Shown here in pieces: positions 1-7,851 of a stretch of 14,642 bases of DNA. The notes beneath the pieces are model-generated. The model did not search any database and was not told where the DNA came from. It saw nothing but the letters and a program-made list of their open reading frames with translations. Source of the stretch: Desulfuromonadales bacterium (GTDB lineage: Bacteria; Desulfobacterota; Desulfuromonadia; Desulfuromonadales; JACZKF01). The stretch lies in NCBI GenBank assembly GCA_014860175.1, contig JACZKF010000231.1:1-14642 (forward strand). The letters are read 5' to 3'. The translations under genes were made by a program, and so were the position numbers. Numbering within the stretch: the stretch's first letter is position 1; every line of letters starts with the position of its first letter.

Positions 1-94
1 CCCCGTAAGCTGCTCCACTATATCCTCGCCCGGCGCACCCCCCCACAGCCCCCGCGAGGAACAGGATAAATAATGGGAAAATGACTTTCTTCAT
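1..94 (-). CDS. Lipoprotein, N-terminal part only (gene runs off the left edge)
   Basis: Reading leftwards from an ATG at 94 gives a classical lipoprotein signal peptide: MKK, a hydrophobic stretch (residues 4-16), then the lipobox V17-G18-G19-C20, with C20 the expected lipidated cysteine, followed by a Gly/Ala/Ser-rich linker typical of mature lipoprotein N-termini. AAAAGG at 103-108 lies 8 bases upstream of this ATG, so I prefer it to the in-frame ATG two codons earlier (100). The product should be exported by Sec and anchored in the inner or outer membrane. Only 31 codons are visible, so family and function cannot be told. It is divergent from the DUF2254 gene. Confidence 0.7.
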   Translation of the reverse strand, partial: MKKVIFPLFILFLAGAVGGCAGRGYSGAAYG

Positions 95-112
95 GGCCAT
101 CACCTTTTCTTT

Positions 113-121
113 ATTTTACCA
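113..121 (-). promoter_or_regulatory. Possible extended -10 element for the lipoprotein gene
   Basis: On the minus strand TGG-TAAAAT (121 to 113) matches an extended -10 (TGnTAtAAT) with five of six hexamer bases. No good -35 is seen; the best is TTCGAC at a 19-base spacing. The implied transcript start near 106 would fall within the ribosome binding site, so this may not be the real promoter. Confidence 0.25.
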
Positions 122-192
122 GAGGCGGTGCCCGAAGGTCGAATCGCTCGCACCGGTAGCCACCCGGTACCGGATCGACACCCCCCTCAGGC

Positions 193-220
193 TGGACAGC
201 GGGAGGAAATGGGGTAGAGC
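193..220 (+). promoter_or_regulatory. Candidate sigma70 promoter for the DUF2254 gene
   Basis: TGGACA at 193-198 (five of six matches to TTGACA) and TAGAGC at 215-220 (three of six matches to TATAAT) are separated by 16 bases. A start near 227 would give a leader of about 25 bases to the ATG at 252. The -10 is poor, so this is tentative. Confidence 0.3.
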
Positions 221-251
221 TTTTTGTGTGCTAGGGAGACGAGCGGGCCGG

Positions 252-1601
252 ATGAGGACACGACTCAAAAACTTCTGGGAAAAACTGCGAACCAGCTACT
301 GGTTCGTCCCTTCCCTGATGATGGCGGGCGCCTTACTGCTGGCATTGGGGATCAACGCTTTGGACGAGGTCTGGACGCCGGACTGGCTGTGGGAGAGCGA
401 CTGGGCGCACAAAAACGAACCGGAAGGGGCCCGTGAACTCCTCTCCACCGCTGCCGGCGGGATGATCACTGTCACCGGCGTCGTCTTCTCGATCACCATC
501 GTCGCCCTCTCCCTCGCCTCCCAGCAGTTCGGCCCCCGTCTGCTCTACAACTTCATGCGCGACCGCGGCAACCAGTTCGCCTTCGGCACCTTCCTCGCCA
601 CCTACCTGTACTGTCTCCTGATCCTGCGCACCATCCGGCAGGGGAGCGATTCCTACGTCCCCCATCTTTCAATCCTTGTCGGATTTTTGCTGGTGATCCT
701 CAGTCTGGGGGTGCTCATCTACTTCATTCATCACGTGGCCGAGTCGATCCAGGCGATGACCGTTATTGCAACGGTGCATGGGGATCTGCAGAGAAAAATC
801 GAGAAGATCTTCCCGGTCCCCTGTGAGGAGTCGCTGCCGTGGTCACGGGAAGCTTCGGAGAGACTGATGCCGGAGGATTTTGAGGGGAGAGCGTTGGCCA
901 TCAAGGCTGGGAAGTCTGGGTACTTGCAGGCGGTCAACGGCGAGGGGCTCATGCAGGTCGCCCGCAAGTACGATCTGCTCATCCGTTATGAGAATCGTCC
1001 CGGCCACTACCTGATCAAGGATTCGACCATCGCCCGGGTCCTCCCACTGGGGGGAAAAGAGAGTCAAAAATGGCAGAAGAGCGTCAAGGAGGCGTTCATC
1101 ATCGGCAAACAAAGGACCCAGGAGCAGGATGTCGAATTTCTGATCCATGAACTGGTGGAGATCGCGGTTCGGGCATTGTCGCCCGGAATCAACGACCCGC
1201 ATACGGCCATCAACTGCATCGACCGACTCGGTTCGACCCTCGCCGAACTGGCCGGACGCGCCATGCCCTCCTCCTGTCTGCACGACCGGGAAGGCAATCT
1301 TCGCCTGATTACCCGCCCCCACACCTGGCAGGGGCTGGTGGAAGCCTCCATCGATCAGATTCGCCAGTACGGACTGGGTTCGGTCGCGGTCACCATCCGC
1401 CTGCTGGAGATGATCGGCGCGGTCCTCCCCTTTGTCCGCGACGAGAGCCGGCGCCAGGCGCTGCTCCGGCAGGCGGCGATGATCGAACGGGGGAGCCAGC
1501 AGGCCTTCTCCGAAGAGTCCGACTGCGAGGACATCCGCCGCCGCTACCTGGCCATTTTCGACGTGCTGGAACAGACGGCAGGGATCACCGGCGGGAAGTG
1601 A
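252..1601 (+). CDS. DUF2254 family integral membrane protein
   Basis: 449 residues from the ATG at 252. The open frame extends up to 81, but that part lacks membrane-protein character and would overlap the divergent lipoprotein start; AGGGAG at 233-238 is a plausible though distant ribosome binding site. Four hydrophobic segments lie at about 17-37, 70-90, 107-127 and 137-160. The stretch after the second segment start (TGVVFSITIVALSLASQQFG, residues 75-94) and the later SPGINDPHTAINC motif in the soluble C-terminal half are what I recall as hallmarks of the DUF2254 predicted membrane protein family. The biochemical role of this family is not known to me. It converges on the methyltransferase gene with a 9-base gap and no evident terminator. 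Confidence 0.85.
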   Translation: MRTRLKNFWEKLRTSYWFVPSLMMAGALLLALGINALDEVWTPDWLWESDWAHKNEPEGARELLSTAAGGMITVTGVVFSITIVALSLASQQFGPRLLYNFMRDRGNQFAFGTFLATYLYCLLILRTIRQGSDSYVPHLSILVGFLLVILSLGVLIYFIHHVAESIQAMTVIATVHGDLQRKIEKIFPVPCEESLPWSREASERLMPEDFEGRALAIKAGKSGYLQAVNGEGLMQVARKYDLLIRYENRPGHYLIKDSTIARVLPLGGKESQKWQKSVKEAFIIGKQRTQEQDVEFLIHELVEIAVRALSPGINDPHTAINCIDRLGSTLAELAGRAMPSSCLHDREGNLRLITRPHTWQGLVEASIDQIRQYGLGSVAVTIRLLEMIGAVLPFVRDESRRQALLRQAAMIERGSQQAFSEESDCEDIRRRYLAIFDVLEQTAGITGGK

Positions 1602-1610
1602 CTGCAATTT

Positions 1611-2399
1611 TCAAAGGGACCCTTGGCGTGGCTTGGCGCCACCGACCCCCAGGTTGATCCAGCCATGATCCGCCCCCCGGACTTCCTCGGCCGCAAGCCG
1701 CCGCACGTCAACCAGCCCGACGCGGCGGAGAAGTCGCTGGAGAAATTTCGGGGTGAATAAAGCCCGGTGCCAACTTGGGTAGTGGTGGTTGACACCATAA
1801 AAGAGGCGCCCGGCAGCCCAGAGATACGGGTCGTCGTCAGGATTCAGCTTGCGCCACCCATCCGGCGGTGTATCGAGCAGATCCTCTTCGGCTTCCAGGA
1901 TAGTGGAGCAGATTTTCAGGGCATCGGGGACCCAGATCTGCAGCTGGCCCCCCGGTTTCAGGATCCGGACCCATTCCTGGAGAATACGCTCCGTCGAGTA
2001 CCAAGGGAGATGTTCCAGGACATGACTGGAAAAGACTTCCACGAAAGTGCCGTCAGGGAAGGGGAGGGGCTGCGTGGCATCGAGAACGTAGTCGATATTC
2101 CGGCCACCGGCGATGTTCAGGGTTTCAAAACCAGGCAGGCGTCCCTCGCCCGGGCCGATATCCAGTCGTCTTGTTCGGTTGGTTTTATTGCGCCGGAGAT
2201 TGCGGTGGGTGGTCCAGCGCTCCATCCAGCCGATAACCGATGTCTGCCGTAGGCACCGAAGAGCGGAGTCAGGCAGCCCCTTCCGATCACTCATCGAAAG
2301 TTCGAAGATCTTTCCGGCGACCACGGGAACCAAGTCCCCATGCCGGTAGTGCCCTGCGAGCTTGTCAAGGATCGTCAGGACCGGTATGTTTTTTTTCAT
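1611..2399 (-). CDS. Class I SAM-dependent methyltransferase, substrate unknown
   Basis: 262 residues. The Rossmann methyltransferase motifs are clear: motif I LDIGPGEG (79-86) for SAM binding, the LPFPDGTFVEVFSSHVLEHL region (112-131) typical of the Methyltransf_11 group, and RILKPGGQLQIWVPD (145-159). The roughly 75 residues before motif I are basic and do not match anything I recognise. The C-terminal part contains a YGVNHHYPSWHRALFTP segment, seen in methyltransferases encoded near surface-polysaccharide genes, but no such genes are visible here, so the acceptor substrate is open. The ATG at 2399 follows a purine-rich GAGAAAGAG site. It is a single-gene unit, divergent from the DksA-type gene and convergent with DUF2254. 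Confidence 0.85.
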   Translation of the reverse strand: MKKNIPVLTILDKLAGHYRHGDLVPVVAGKIFELSMSDRKGLPDSALRCLRQTSVIGWMERWTTHRNLRRNKTNRTRRLDIGPGEGRLPGFETLNIAGGRNIDYVLDATQPLPFPDGTFVEVFSSHVLEHLPWYSTERILQEWVRILKPGGQLQIWVPDALKICSTILEAEEDLLDTPPDGWRKLNPDDDPYLWAAGRLFYGVNHHYPSWHRALFTPKFLQRLLRRVGLVDVRRLAAEEVRGADHGWINLGVGGAKPRQGSL

Positions 2400-2530
2400 A
2401 CTCTTTCTCTAGCAGGCTTTTCCCAGTGGTCAATGCCGGCGGCAAACAGGGTCTCTGCGGACCAAGAGGATAGTGGCGGTCACCGCTCTCTGGCCGATGC
2501 GGATAGGTGGGCTGCTGATTTCGGGAGGAG

Positions 2531-2563
2531 CCTGCTGGTGCACAGTCGCCTTGCGGCAGCAGG
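2531..2563 (+). other. Inverted repeat in the leader of the DksA-type gene
   Basis: CCTGCTG (2531-2537) and CAGCAGG (2557-2563) are perfectly complementary over 7 bases with a 19-base loop, ending 26 bases before the start codon at 2589. It does not cover the ribosome binding site and has no T-run. It may be a leader hairpin or chance. Confidence 0.25.
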
Positions 2564-2588
2564 AAACAATGGCAGGAGGTAAAATGCG

Positions 2589-2942
2589 ATGCGCAACGAT
2601 CTCGATCTAAATTTTTTCCAACAACTTCTGGAAGAGCGCCTTGCGGCCATTCAGGCCGGACGCGAGGCGCAGCAAAGGGAAGAGGCGCCGGTCCAGCTCG
2701 ACCAGGCCTCGGTGGGGCGCCTGTCGCGCATGGGCGCCATGCAGCAGCAGGCCATGGCCCAGGCGACCTCCCGGCGCACCGAGGTGGAACTGCAGCGCAT
2801 TCGGACGGCCCTCAGTCGTCTGCAGTCGGGCGATTACGGCTATTGTGTGAAATGCGAGGAAGAGATCGCTGAAGGGCGCCTGCGGGTCGATCCAGCATCC
2901 CTGGTCTGCATTGATTGCGCGAGGGCGGCGGAAGGGAAATGA
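2589..2942 (+). CDS. DksA/TraR-type C4 zinc-finger protein
   Basis: 117 residues with a strong AGGAGGT (2574-2580) 8 bases before the ATG; a nearer ATG at 2584 is out of frame and stops after eight codons. The N-terminal 80 residues are Gln/Glu/Arg-rich and predicted helical, like the DksA coiled coil. The C-terminus carries C86-x2-C89-x17-C107-x2-C110, the four-cysteine zinc finger of the family. LDQAS (37-41) sits where the acidic coiled-coil tip would be. Full-length DksA is about 150 residues; this is shorter, closer to TraR/DksA-like homologues that bind the RNA polymerase secondary channel. Whether it responds to ppGpp cannot be read from the sequence. It ends 9 bases from the convergent zinc-ribbon gene. 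Confidence 0.85.
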   Translation: MRNDLDLNFFQQLLEERLAAIQAGREAQQREEAPVQLDQASVGRLSRMGAMQQQAMAQATSRRTEVELQRIRTALSRLQSGDYGYCVKCEEEIAEGRLRVDPASLVCIDCARAAEGK

Positions 2943-2951
2943 AAATAATCG

Positions 2952-3311
2952 CTATTCACCCCGGCTGTCCCCTGCCCGCCGCAGCAGCTGCCGGAACTGT
3001 TCCGCGATGGGCTGGTCCTTGTTATAAGGCGCGAACTCCTCCAGCACCTTGACAATTTCCTGCAGCTCGGTTCGCAGAAGTTCCAGTTCCGAGCGCCGGC
3101 AGGTCGCCTCGTGGGTACCGACCGGATGGGCGCACTCCGGGCAGACGTCCTCTCCTGTTATCGGCGTGTTCGGCACCTCAAGGACCTTGAACAGTGTCTG
3201 CTCGCTATGGCAGCGGTGACAACGCCCTTTGAGTTTCCGGCCGATGTTGATATTGGCGCCCAGCTTGCCGGCACATTCGAAGCAGAGATTCTTCCCCGAC
3301 CAGTTCTTCAT
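2952..3311 (-). CDS. Zinc-ribbon protein of unknown function
   Basis: About 119 residues. Two ATGs lie in tandem (3314 and 3311); AAGGA at 3318-3322 is 3 bases from the first and 6 from the second, so I take 3311. Counting from the first Met, cysteine pairs C11xxC14 and C32xxC35 can form one zinc ribbon, and C58xxC61 with H68 and C72 could form a second metal site (C-x2-C-x6-H-x3-C). The last 45 residues are charged and helical without cysteines. I do not recognise the family. It is convergent with the DksA-type gene, and both products are small zinc-binding proteins, which hints at nucleic-acid or polymerase association but proves nothing. Confidence 0.65.
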   Translation of the reverse strand: MKNWSGKNLCFECAGKLGANINIGRKLKGRCHRCHSEQTLFKVLEVPNTPITGEDVCPECAHPVGTHEATCRRSELELLRTELQEIVKVLEEFAPYNKDQPIAEQFRQLLRRAGDSRGE

Positions 3312-3395
3312 CATCCGTCCTTGGTTTTTTGCTATCTTCCGTCTTTAAAGGACCGAGGTCAACCGTGCTCACCTGCAGACCTCTTTTCCGGCCGC

Positions 3396-4250
3396 TCAGC
3401 GCAGCAGGAGCAGGGGGATGGCCGAATTGCGCAGCATCGCGGTGGTGGTGCTGCCGATAAGCAGGTGGCGGATACGCGAGTGGCCATAGGCACCCATGAT
3501 CATCAGGTCGATGCCGTGCTCCTGTTGGTAGCGGCTCAACACGTTTTCGGCCTCGCCGGGAAGGGTCGCCGACGGCACCTCGAAGCGGGCCATCTCCAGT
3601 TTCTGCCTGGCCCGGGCCAGCTCAGCCCGTGCCTCGGCGGTGTCGGCCCCCACCATCACCAGATGGCATGGAAGCCCTCGGAAAAGGGGGCTGGCGGCGA
3701 CCATCTCCAAGGCCTTGCGAGCGGTGGCGCTCCCGTCGTAGGCGAGCATGACCCGTTGCGGGGGGTGGAATTCGGCGGTGGTCACCAGAATGGGGCGATG
3801 CAGGGCACGGATGACCCGCTCCAGGTGGCTCCCCAGATGCTCCGAGGCCACATCCGCCGCCTCGCCGCGTTTTCCCAGGACCAGCAGGCGAATCCCCTCT
3901 TCCCGTTCGGTCAGCGTTTCGACCAGACCGCCATGGCGCTGCACTCCCTCGGGCTCAACGATACCGGCGCTGCGGGCGCGCGTCTTCGCCGCGGCCAGCA
4001 ACTGCCGCCCTCGCTCCTGGGCCAGCCTGCCGCGCTTTTCATCGAGCGCCGCCAGCTCTTCCAGCAGCGATTCGCGGGCGCCCAGGCCGATGCTCCCGCT
4101 CAGGTCGGCCGGGGGTGGGTCTTGCTCCTTGTGCGGTACGTGAAGAAACGCCAACGGCGCTTCCATTCGCAGGGCAGCCCAGGCGGCCGCGTCGCAAACG
4201 GCGGGGGAATAGGAGGAGCCGTCGATACAGGCCAGTACGAGTTTTCTCAT
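3396..4250 (-). CDS. Tandem-domain universal stress protein (UspA family)
   Basis: 284 residues made of two Usp domains (about 1-160 and 165-284). Each starts with the family strand followed by DGS (10-12 and 172-174). The second domain keeps the full ATP-binding signature G-x2-G-x9-G-S/T (GAYG at 253-256, GST at 266-268). The first has GKRG (126-129) with ten instead of nine residues before GS, so it may bind nucleotide differently or not at all. It lies 12 bases downstream of the SulP gene; its ribosome binding site AGGAG (4258-4262) overlaps the SulP stop region, which argues for co-transcription and coupled translation. A cytoplasmic regulatory partner of the transporter is a reasonable inference; no terminator is seen after the stop. 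Confidence 0.88.
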   Translation of the reverse strand: MRKLVLACIDGSSYSPAVCDAAAWAALRMEAPLAFLHVPHKEQDPPPADLSGSIGLGARESLLEELAALDEKRGRLAQERGRQLLAAAKTRARSAGIVEPEGVQRHGGLVETLTEREEGIRLLVLGKRGEAADVASEHLGSHLERVIRALHRPILVTTAEFHPPQRVMLAYDGSATARKALEMVAASPLFRGLPCHLVMVGADTAEARAELARARQKLEMARFEVPSATLPGEAENVLSRYQQEHGIDLMIMGAYGHSRIRHLLIGSTTTAMLRNSAIPLLLLR

Positions 4251-4262
4251 GATCGCTCTCCT

Positions 4263-5744
4263 CTAATGGCCCATCAGGGCGGCTACGGCGTCCGGTTTAT
4301 CGTGGACAGCAAAGCGATCGACCATGGTCTCACTGGCCTTGTTCAGACCGATGATTTCCACCTCGGTCCCTTCCCGGCGAAATTTGATGATGACCTTGTC
4401 GAGGGCGCCGACGGCCGTGATATCCCAGAAATGGGCGCGGCTGACGTCGATGACGACCTTTTCCACCGCCTCCTTCAGGTCGAAGGAGGCGATAAAGCGT
4501 TCGGCGGAGGTGAAGAAAACCTGGCCGACGACGGCGTACTGACGGGTCAACCCATCTTCCGCCAGGCTGGAGCCGACATGCAGCACCTTACTGATTTTGG
4601 CGGCAAAGAACAAGGCGCTGAGGAGCACCCCGACCAGCACCCCCAACGCCAGATTATGGGTGGACACCACCACGACGACGGTGGCGGTCATCACCACGCT
4701 GGAGCTTTTGGGGTTCTTGCGCAGATTGCGGATAGACTCCCAGCTGAAGGTACCGATAGCGACCATGATCATGACCGCCACCAGGGCCGCCATCGGAATG
4801 CGCGACACCCACTCGCCCAGAAAAACTACCATCAGCAGCAAAAAGACTCCCGACAGGAGAGTAGAGAGACGGCCGCGCCCCCCCGATTTGATGTTGATGA
4901 CCGACTGACCGATCATCGCACAGCCGGCCATGCCGCCGAAAAAACCCGAGACGATGTTAGCCATCCCCTGGCCGACGCACTCGCGATTCTTGTCGCTGGA
5001 CGAATCGGTCAGGTCGTCGACAATGGTGGCGGTCATCATCGATTCGAGCAGACCGACCACCGCCATGGTCGCCGAAAAGGGGAAGATGATCGCCAGGGTG
5101 GCAAAGTTCAGCGGGATATCGGGGAGAAGAAAAATCGGCAGGCTGTCGGGCAGAACACCCATGTCTCCCACCGTGCGCACATCGACCCCGAAAAACATGG
5201 TAAAGGCGGTCAGCCCCACGATGCAGATCAGCGGCGAGGGGACGGCCCGGGTGATAAAGGGGAAGAGATAGATCAGACCGAGGCCGGCCGCGAGCAGGGC
5301 ATAGACCTGCCAGCCGACGTTGGTGAGTTCGGGAAGCTGGGCCAGAAAGATCAGGATGGCGAGGGCATTGACGAACCCGATGACCACCGAGCGGGAGACA
5401 AAACGCATCAGCGCGCCCAGGCGGAAGCTCCCGGCCAGAATCTGCAGCAGACCGGTGAGCAGAGTCGCCGCCAGCAGATACTGCAGGCCGTGGGTTTTCA
5501 CCAGCAGAACCATCAGCAGGGCCATGGCGCCGGTCGCCGCCGAAATCATCCCCGGCCGGCCGCCGGCAAAGGCGGTGACCACGGCGATGCAGAAGGAGGC
5601 GAACAGCCCCACCTTGGGGTCGACGCCGGCAATGATGGAAAAAGCGATTGCCTCCGGGATGAGGGCGAGGGCAACGACCATCCCGGCGAGAATGTCGCCG
5701 CGAATATTGCAGAACCACTCTTGTCGAACCATTTGCAATGTCAT
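4263..5744 (-). CDS. SulP family anion transporter with STAS domain
   Basis: 493 residues from the ATG at 5744, chosen because AAGGA (5751-5755) precedes it by 6 bases; an in-frame ATG at 5771 has no visible ribosome binding site. The N-terminal segment GDILAGMVVALALIPEAIAF and the later VGQGMANIVSGFFGGMAGC region are diagnostic of the SLC26/SulP transporter core, with about a dozen hydrophobic segments. A C-terminal STAS domain (about the last 100 residues) includes VVIDVSRAHFWDITAVGALD. Such proteins sit in the inner membrane and carry sulfate, bicarbonate or other anions; the substrate cannot be assigned here, though bicarbonate transport is a common role of bacterial members. It is first gene of an operon with the universal stress protein. 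Confidence 0.92.
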   Translation of the reverse strand: MTLQMVRQEWFCNIRGDILAGMVVALALIPEAIAFSIIAGVDPKVGLFASFCIAVVTAFAGGRPGMISAATGAMALLMVLLVKTHGLQYLLAATLLTGLLQILAGSFRLGALMRFVSRSVVIGFVNALAILIFLAQLPELTNVGWQVYALLAAGLGLIYLFPFITRAVPSPLICIVGLTAFTMFFGVDVRTVGDMGVLPDSLPIFLLPDIPLNFATLAIIFPFSATMAVVGLLESMMTATIVDDLTDSSSDKNRECVGQGMANIVSGFFGGMAGCAMIGQSVINIKSGGRGRLSTLLSGVFLLLMVVFLGEWVSRIPMAALVAVMIMVAIGTFSWESIRNLRKNPKSSSVVMTATVVVVVSTHNLALGVLVGVLLSALFFAAKISKVLHVGSSLAEDGLTRQYAVVGQVFFTSAERFIASFDLKEAVEKVVIDVSRAHFWDITAVGALDKVIIKFRREGTEVEIIGLNKASETMVDRFAVHDKPDAVAALMGH

Positions 5745-6200
5745 TCGAAATCCTTGGAAAATAAGGTGCATGGCGCAGGCACGCCAATAGTGGCCCGCCG
5801 CCGGGTCTGCGTTGATTGATCAGGGGATCAGCAGGAGATAAAAAGCGCTCGCTTTTGCCGGCTATGACGGAGCAGGAAGCAAGGGTGTGCCTGGGTGAAC
5901 CGCTGTCGAAGTGATCAGCAGGAAGGTCGGCAGGGTATCGAAGGGGAACGGATTCAGGTCGGTGTGCAATCTGGCAAAAGGGAGAAGCATTCAATTCCCC
6001 AAGCATGAAAAACTCTCCGTCGGCGGTACAGCCCGGAGGCAAGGGGGGTGACCATAGGCGTAAAAAGGAAAAAATGCAAGGGGAAACCCGGAACAGGGGT
6101 AAAGTTCACTAATCTGGACAGTTCATCTTCGGCCTCGACCTGCCGCTCACGCGCCCCTCAAGACCTTACGGTGAGGGTGAATCCGCTGGCATGTCGTTTC
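5745..6200. other. Non-coding stretch between divergent SulP and histidine kinase genes
   Basis: No convincing gene is seen. The only longer reading frames are continuations of shadow frames of SulP. In the SulP leader a 6-bp hairpin AAAAGC-loop-GCTTTT (5841-5856) is followed on the minus strand by a short T-run, so it could act as a weak terminator-like element. A second hairpin CCCTCA/TGAGGG (6155-6160 and 6172-6177, 11-base loop) lies ahead of the kinase promoter. An ATG at 6074 with a purine-rich upstream site opens only a 12-codon frame. No known riboswitch motif was found. Confidence 0.5.
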
Positions 6201-6229
6201 TGGACTTACTGCTAAGGCAGCGTTATAAT
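6201..6229 (+). promoter_or_regulatory. Sigma70-type promoter for the histidine kinase
   Basis: TGGACT (6201-6206, four of six matches to TTGACA) and a perfect TATAAT (6224-6229) are spaced by the optimal 17 bases. A start near 6236 gives a leader of about 28 bases to the ATG at 6264. Confidence 0.6.
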
Positions 6230-6263
6230 TCCCACTTCTAATCCTTTGGCCAGAATCGGCGCC

Positions 6264-7835
6264 ATGCGAGAACCCGACATGCGAGACCAGACGGAACCTC
6301 CTCAGGCTCAGGGTGGGGAAGAACCGAGCCAAGCCTGCGCTCATTCCACGGCGGAATTGCAACGGATCAACGCCGAAATTGGCCGGTTCAAGGATCTGGT
6401 GGAGACGATCAATGACTGGGTGTGGGAGGTGGACGCCACCGGTGTCTACTCCTATGTCAGCCCGAGAATCCGTGATCTGCTCGGATACGAACCGGAGGAG
6501 GTGCTTGGAAAGACTCCTTTCGATTTCATGCCCGAGGAGGAAAAGGAGAAAGTGCGGGCGATTTTCCGGCAGATTGTGGAGAATCGGCAGCCATTCCATG
6601 CCCTGGAGAACACCAACCGCCACAAGGATGGTCGCCTGGTCACTCTGGAAACCAGCGGCGTTCCGGTTTTCGACCAGCAGGGGGGGCTCGTCGGCTACCA
6701 GGGGGTCGATCGGGACATCAGCCGGCGTAAAGAGCTGGAGCGTGAGCGGGAGCAGCTGCTCGAGGAGAATCGGCGCCGGCTGGCGGTGGTGGAGGCTATT
6801 TTTGCCGCGACCCAGGACGGGATCGCCATTTATGGCCCCTCCGGGGAAATTCTGCGCATGAATGGCGCTTGCGGGGAGCTGCTCGGGTTGCAACCGCAGG
6901 AACAGGCGATGGACATCGACCAGCGATGGGCGTGTCTGGGGGTGACCAAAGTGGACGGAACCCCGTTGCCGCCGGAAGAGATCCCGAGCAAAAATGCGTT
7001 GGCGGGGGAGAAGGCGCAGGCCATCCTCCACTTCCATCCTCCGCAGCGACCGGCCCGCTGGTTTTCGGTCAGCGCCGCTCCGATCCGCTCAGCAGACGCC
7101 CACCCCGCCAGCGCCGTGACGATCCTCACCGACATCACCGACTTTCACGCTTTGCAGCAGGAGCATGAAATATTGATGCAGATGATCTCCCATGACCTGC
7201 GCACCCCCATTTCGGTCATCCAGGGGCATGCCGAAATGCTCGAAGAACGGCTGAACGAAAAAGATGAGCTGACGGCTCTGAACTTGGAGGCGATCCAGGC
7301 CTCCGTCCGGCAGTTGAGCGGCATGATGGATGATCTGGTGCAGGTTATTCAGGAGCAGAAGGGGGAGTTTCCCCTCGAGCGGGAAGGGATTGACCTTGCC
7401 GAATTCATCCCCAGGCTGGTGCGCCGGATTGCCGTTTCGGGAATCGGAGAAAGGCTTAAGACCGTGCTTCCTCCCGACCTCCCCGAAGTCTGGGCCGACC
7501 GAGAGAGTCTGGAACGGATCATCACCAATTTGTTGAACAATGCGATGAAATACTCCCAGCCGAATACGACGGTCACTCTCGCCGCCGAACCGGTCGAAGG
7601 AGAAATCCGCATTTCAGTGGCCGATCGCGGCAAGGGGATCGCCCCGGAGGATCTGCCTCATCTCTTCGACCGGTTCTTTCGCGGCCGAAATACCGGCCAG
7701 AAGACCGGGGTCGGGCTGGGTCTGTTCATTACCCGAAAGCTGGTCGAGGCGCACGGCGGCCGCGTATGGGTCGAAAGTGAAGCGGGGGAGGGGAGCGTGT
7801 TCACCTTTACCCTGCCGCTGCGAAGGGGGCGATAA
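6264..7835 (+). CDS. Soluble PAS-PAS sensor histidine kinase
   Basis: 523 residues from the ATG at 6264; the frame is open to a TTG at 6246, and no strong ribosome binding site decides between 6264, 6279 and 6246. There is no membrane segment, so the sensor is cytoplasmic. Domains: PAS 1 (about 41-155, with VWEVDATGVYSYVSPRIRDL and a PAC-like ending GVDRDISRR), a short coiled coil, PAS 2 (about 172-293), HisKA with the phosphoacceptor H310 in MISHDLRTP, and HATPase_c with N box NLLNNAMKY (422-430), G1 DRGKG (454-458), F box FDRFF (468-472) and G2 GVGLGL (482-487). All catalytic motifs are intact. No response regulator gene is visible, so it is an orphan kinase within this window. PAS ligands or cofactors cannot be inferred; no heme or FAD motif is obvious. 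Confidence 0.92.
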   Translation: MREPDMRDQTEPPQAQGGEEPSQACAHSTAELQRINAEIGRFKDLVETINDWVWEVDATGVYSYVSPRIRDLLGYEPEEVLGKTPFDFMPEEEKEKVRAIFRQIVENRQPFHALENTNRHKDGRLVTLETSGVPVFDQQGGLVGYQGVDRDISRRKELEREREQLLEENRRRLAVVEAIFAATQDGIAIYGPSGEILRMNGACGELLGLQPQEQAMDIDQRWACLGVTKVDGTPLPPEEIPSKNALAGEKAQAILHFHPPQRPARWFSVSAAPIRSADAHPASAVTILTDITDFHALQQEHEILMQMISHDLRTPISVIQGHAEMLEERLNEKDELTALNLEAIQASVRQLSGMMDDLVQVIQEQKGEFPLEREGIDLAEFIPRLVRRIAVSGIGERLKTVLPPDLPEVWADRESLERIITNLLNNAMKYSQPNTTVTLAAEPVEGEIRISVADRGKGIAPEDLPHLFDRFFRGRNTGQKTGVGLGLFITRKLVEAHGGRVWVESEAGEGSVFTFTLPLRRGR

Positions 7836-7851
7836 GAAAAGCTCCGGTCGG

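Noticed and set aside
843..1607. Minus-strand frame of 254 codons antisense to DUF2254
   Set aside because: Its sequence is a low-complexity mirror of the DUF2254 gene with no family resemblance.
3355..3383. Inverted repeat GAGGTC/GACCTC with a 17-base loop between the zinc-ribbon and Usp genes, considered as terminator or operator
   Set aside because: The stem is only 6 bp, the loop is long and no convincing T-run follows in the Usp direction. A TTGAC -35-like match overlaps it but lacks a good -10.
3111..5819. Very long plus-strand reading frame of about 900 codons antisense to the Usp and SulP genes
   Set aside because: Its translation is rich in Gly, His, Gln and Asp with no domain or membrane pattern, and it mirrors two well-supported genes on the other strand. 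Long antisense frames are common in GC-rich DNA.
4957..6042. Minus-strand frame of 361 codons overlapping the SulP start and its upstream region
   Set aside because: Most of it is another frame of the SulP gene, and the upstream part has no ribosome binding site or recognisable sequence.
6074..6112. Short plus-strand frame (12 codons) with a purine-rich upstream site, possible leader peptide
   Set aside because: It ends well before the kinase promoter at 6201 and has no repeated codons or linked terminator to support attenuation.
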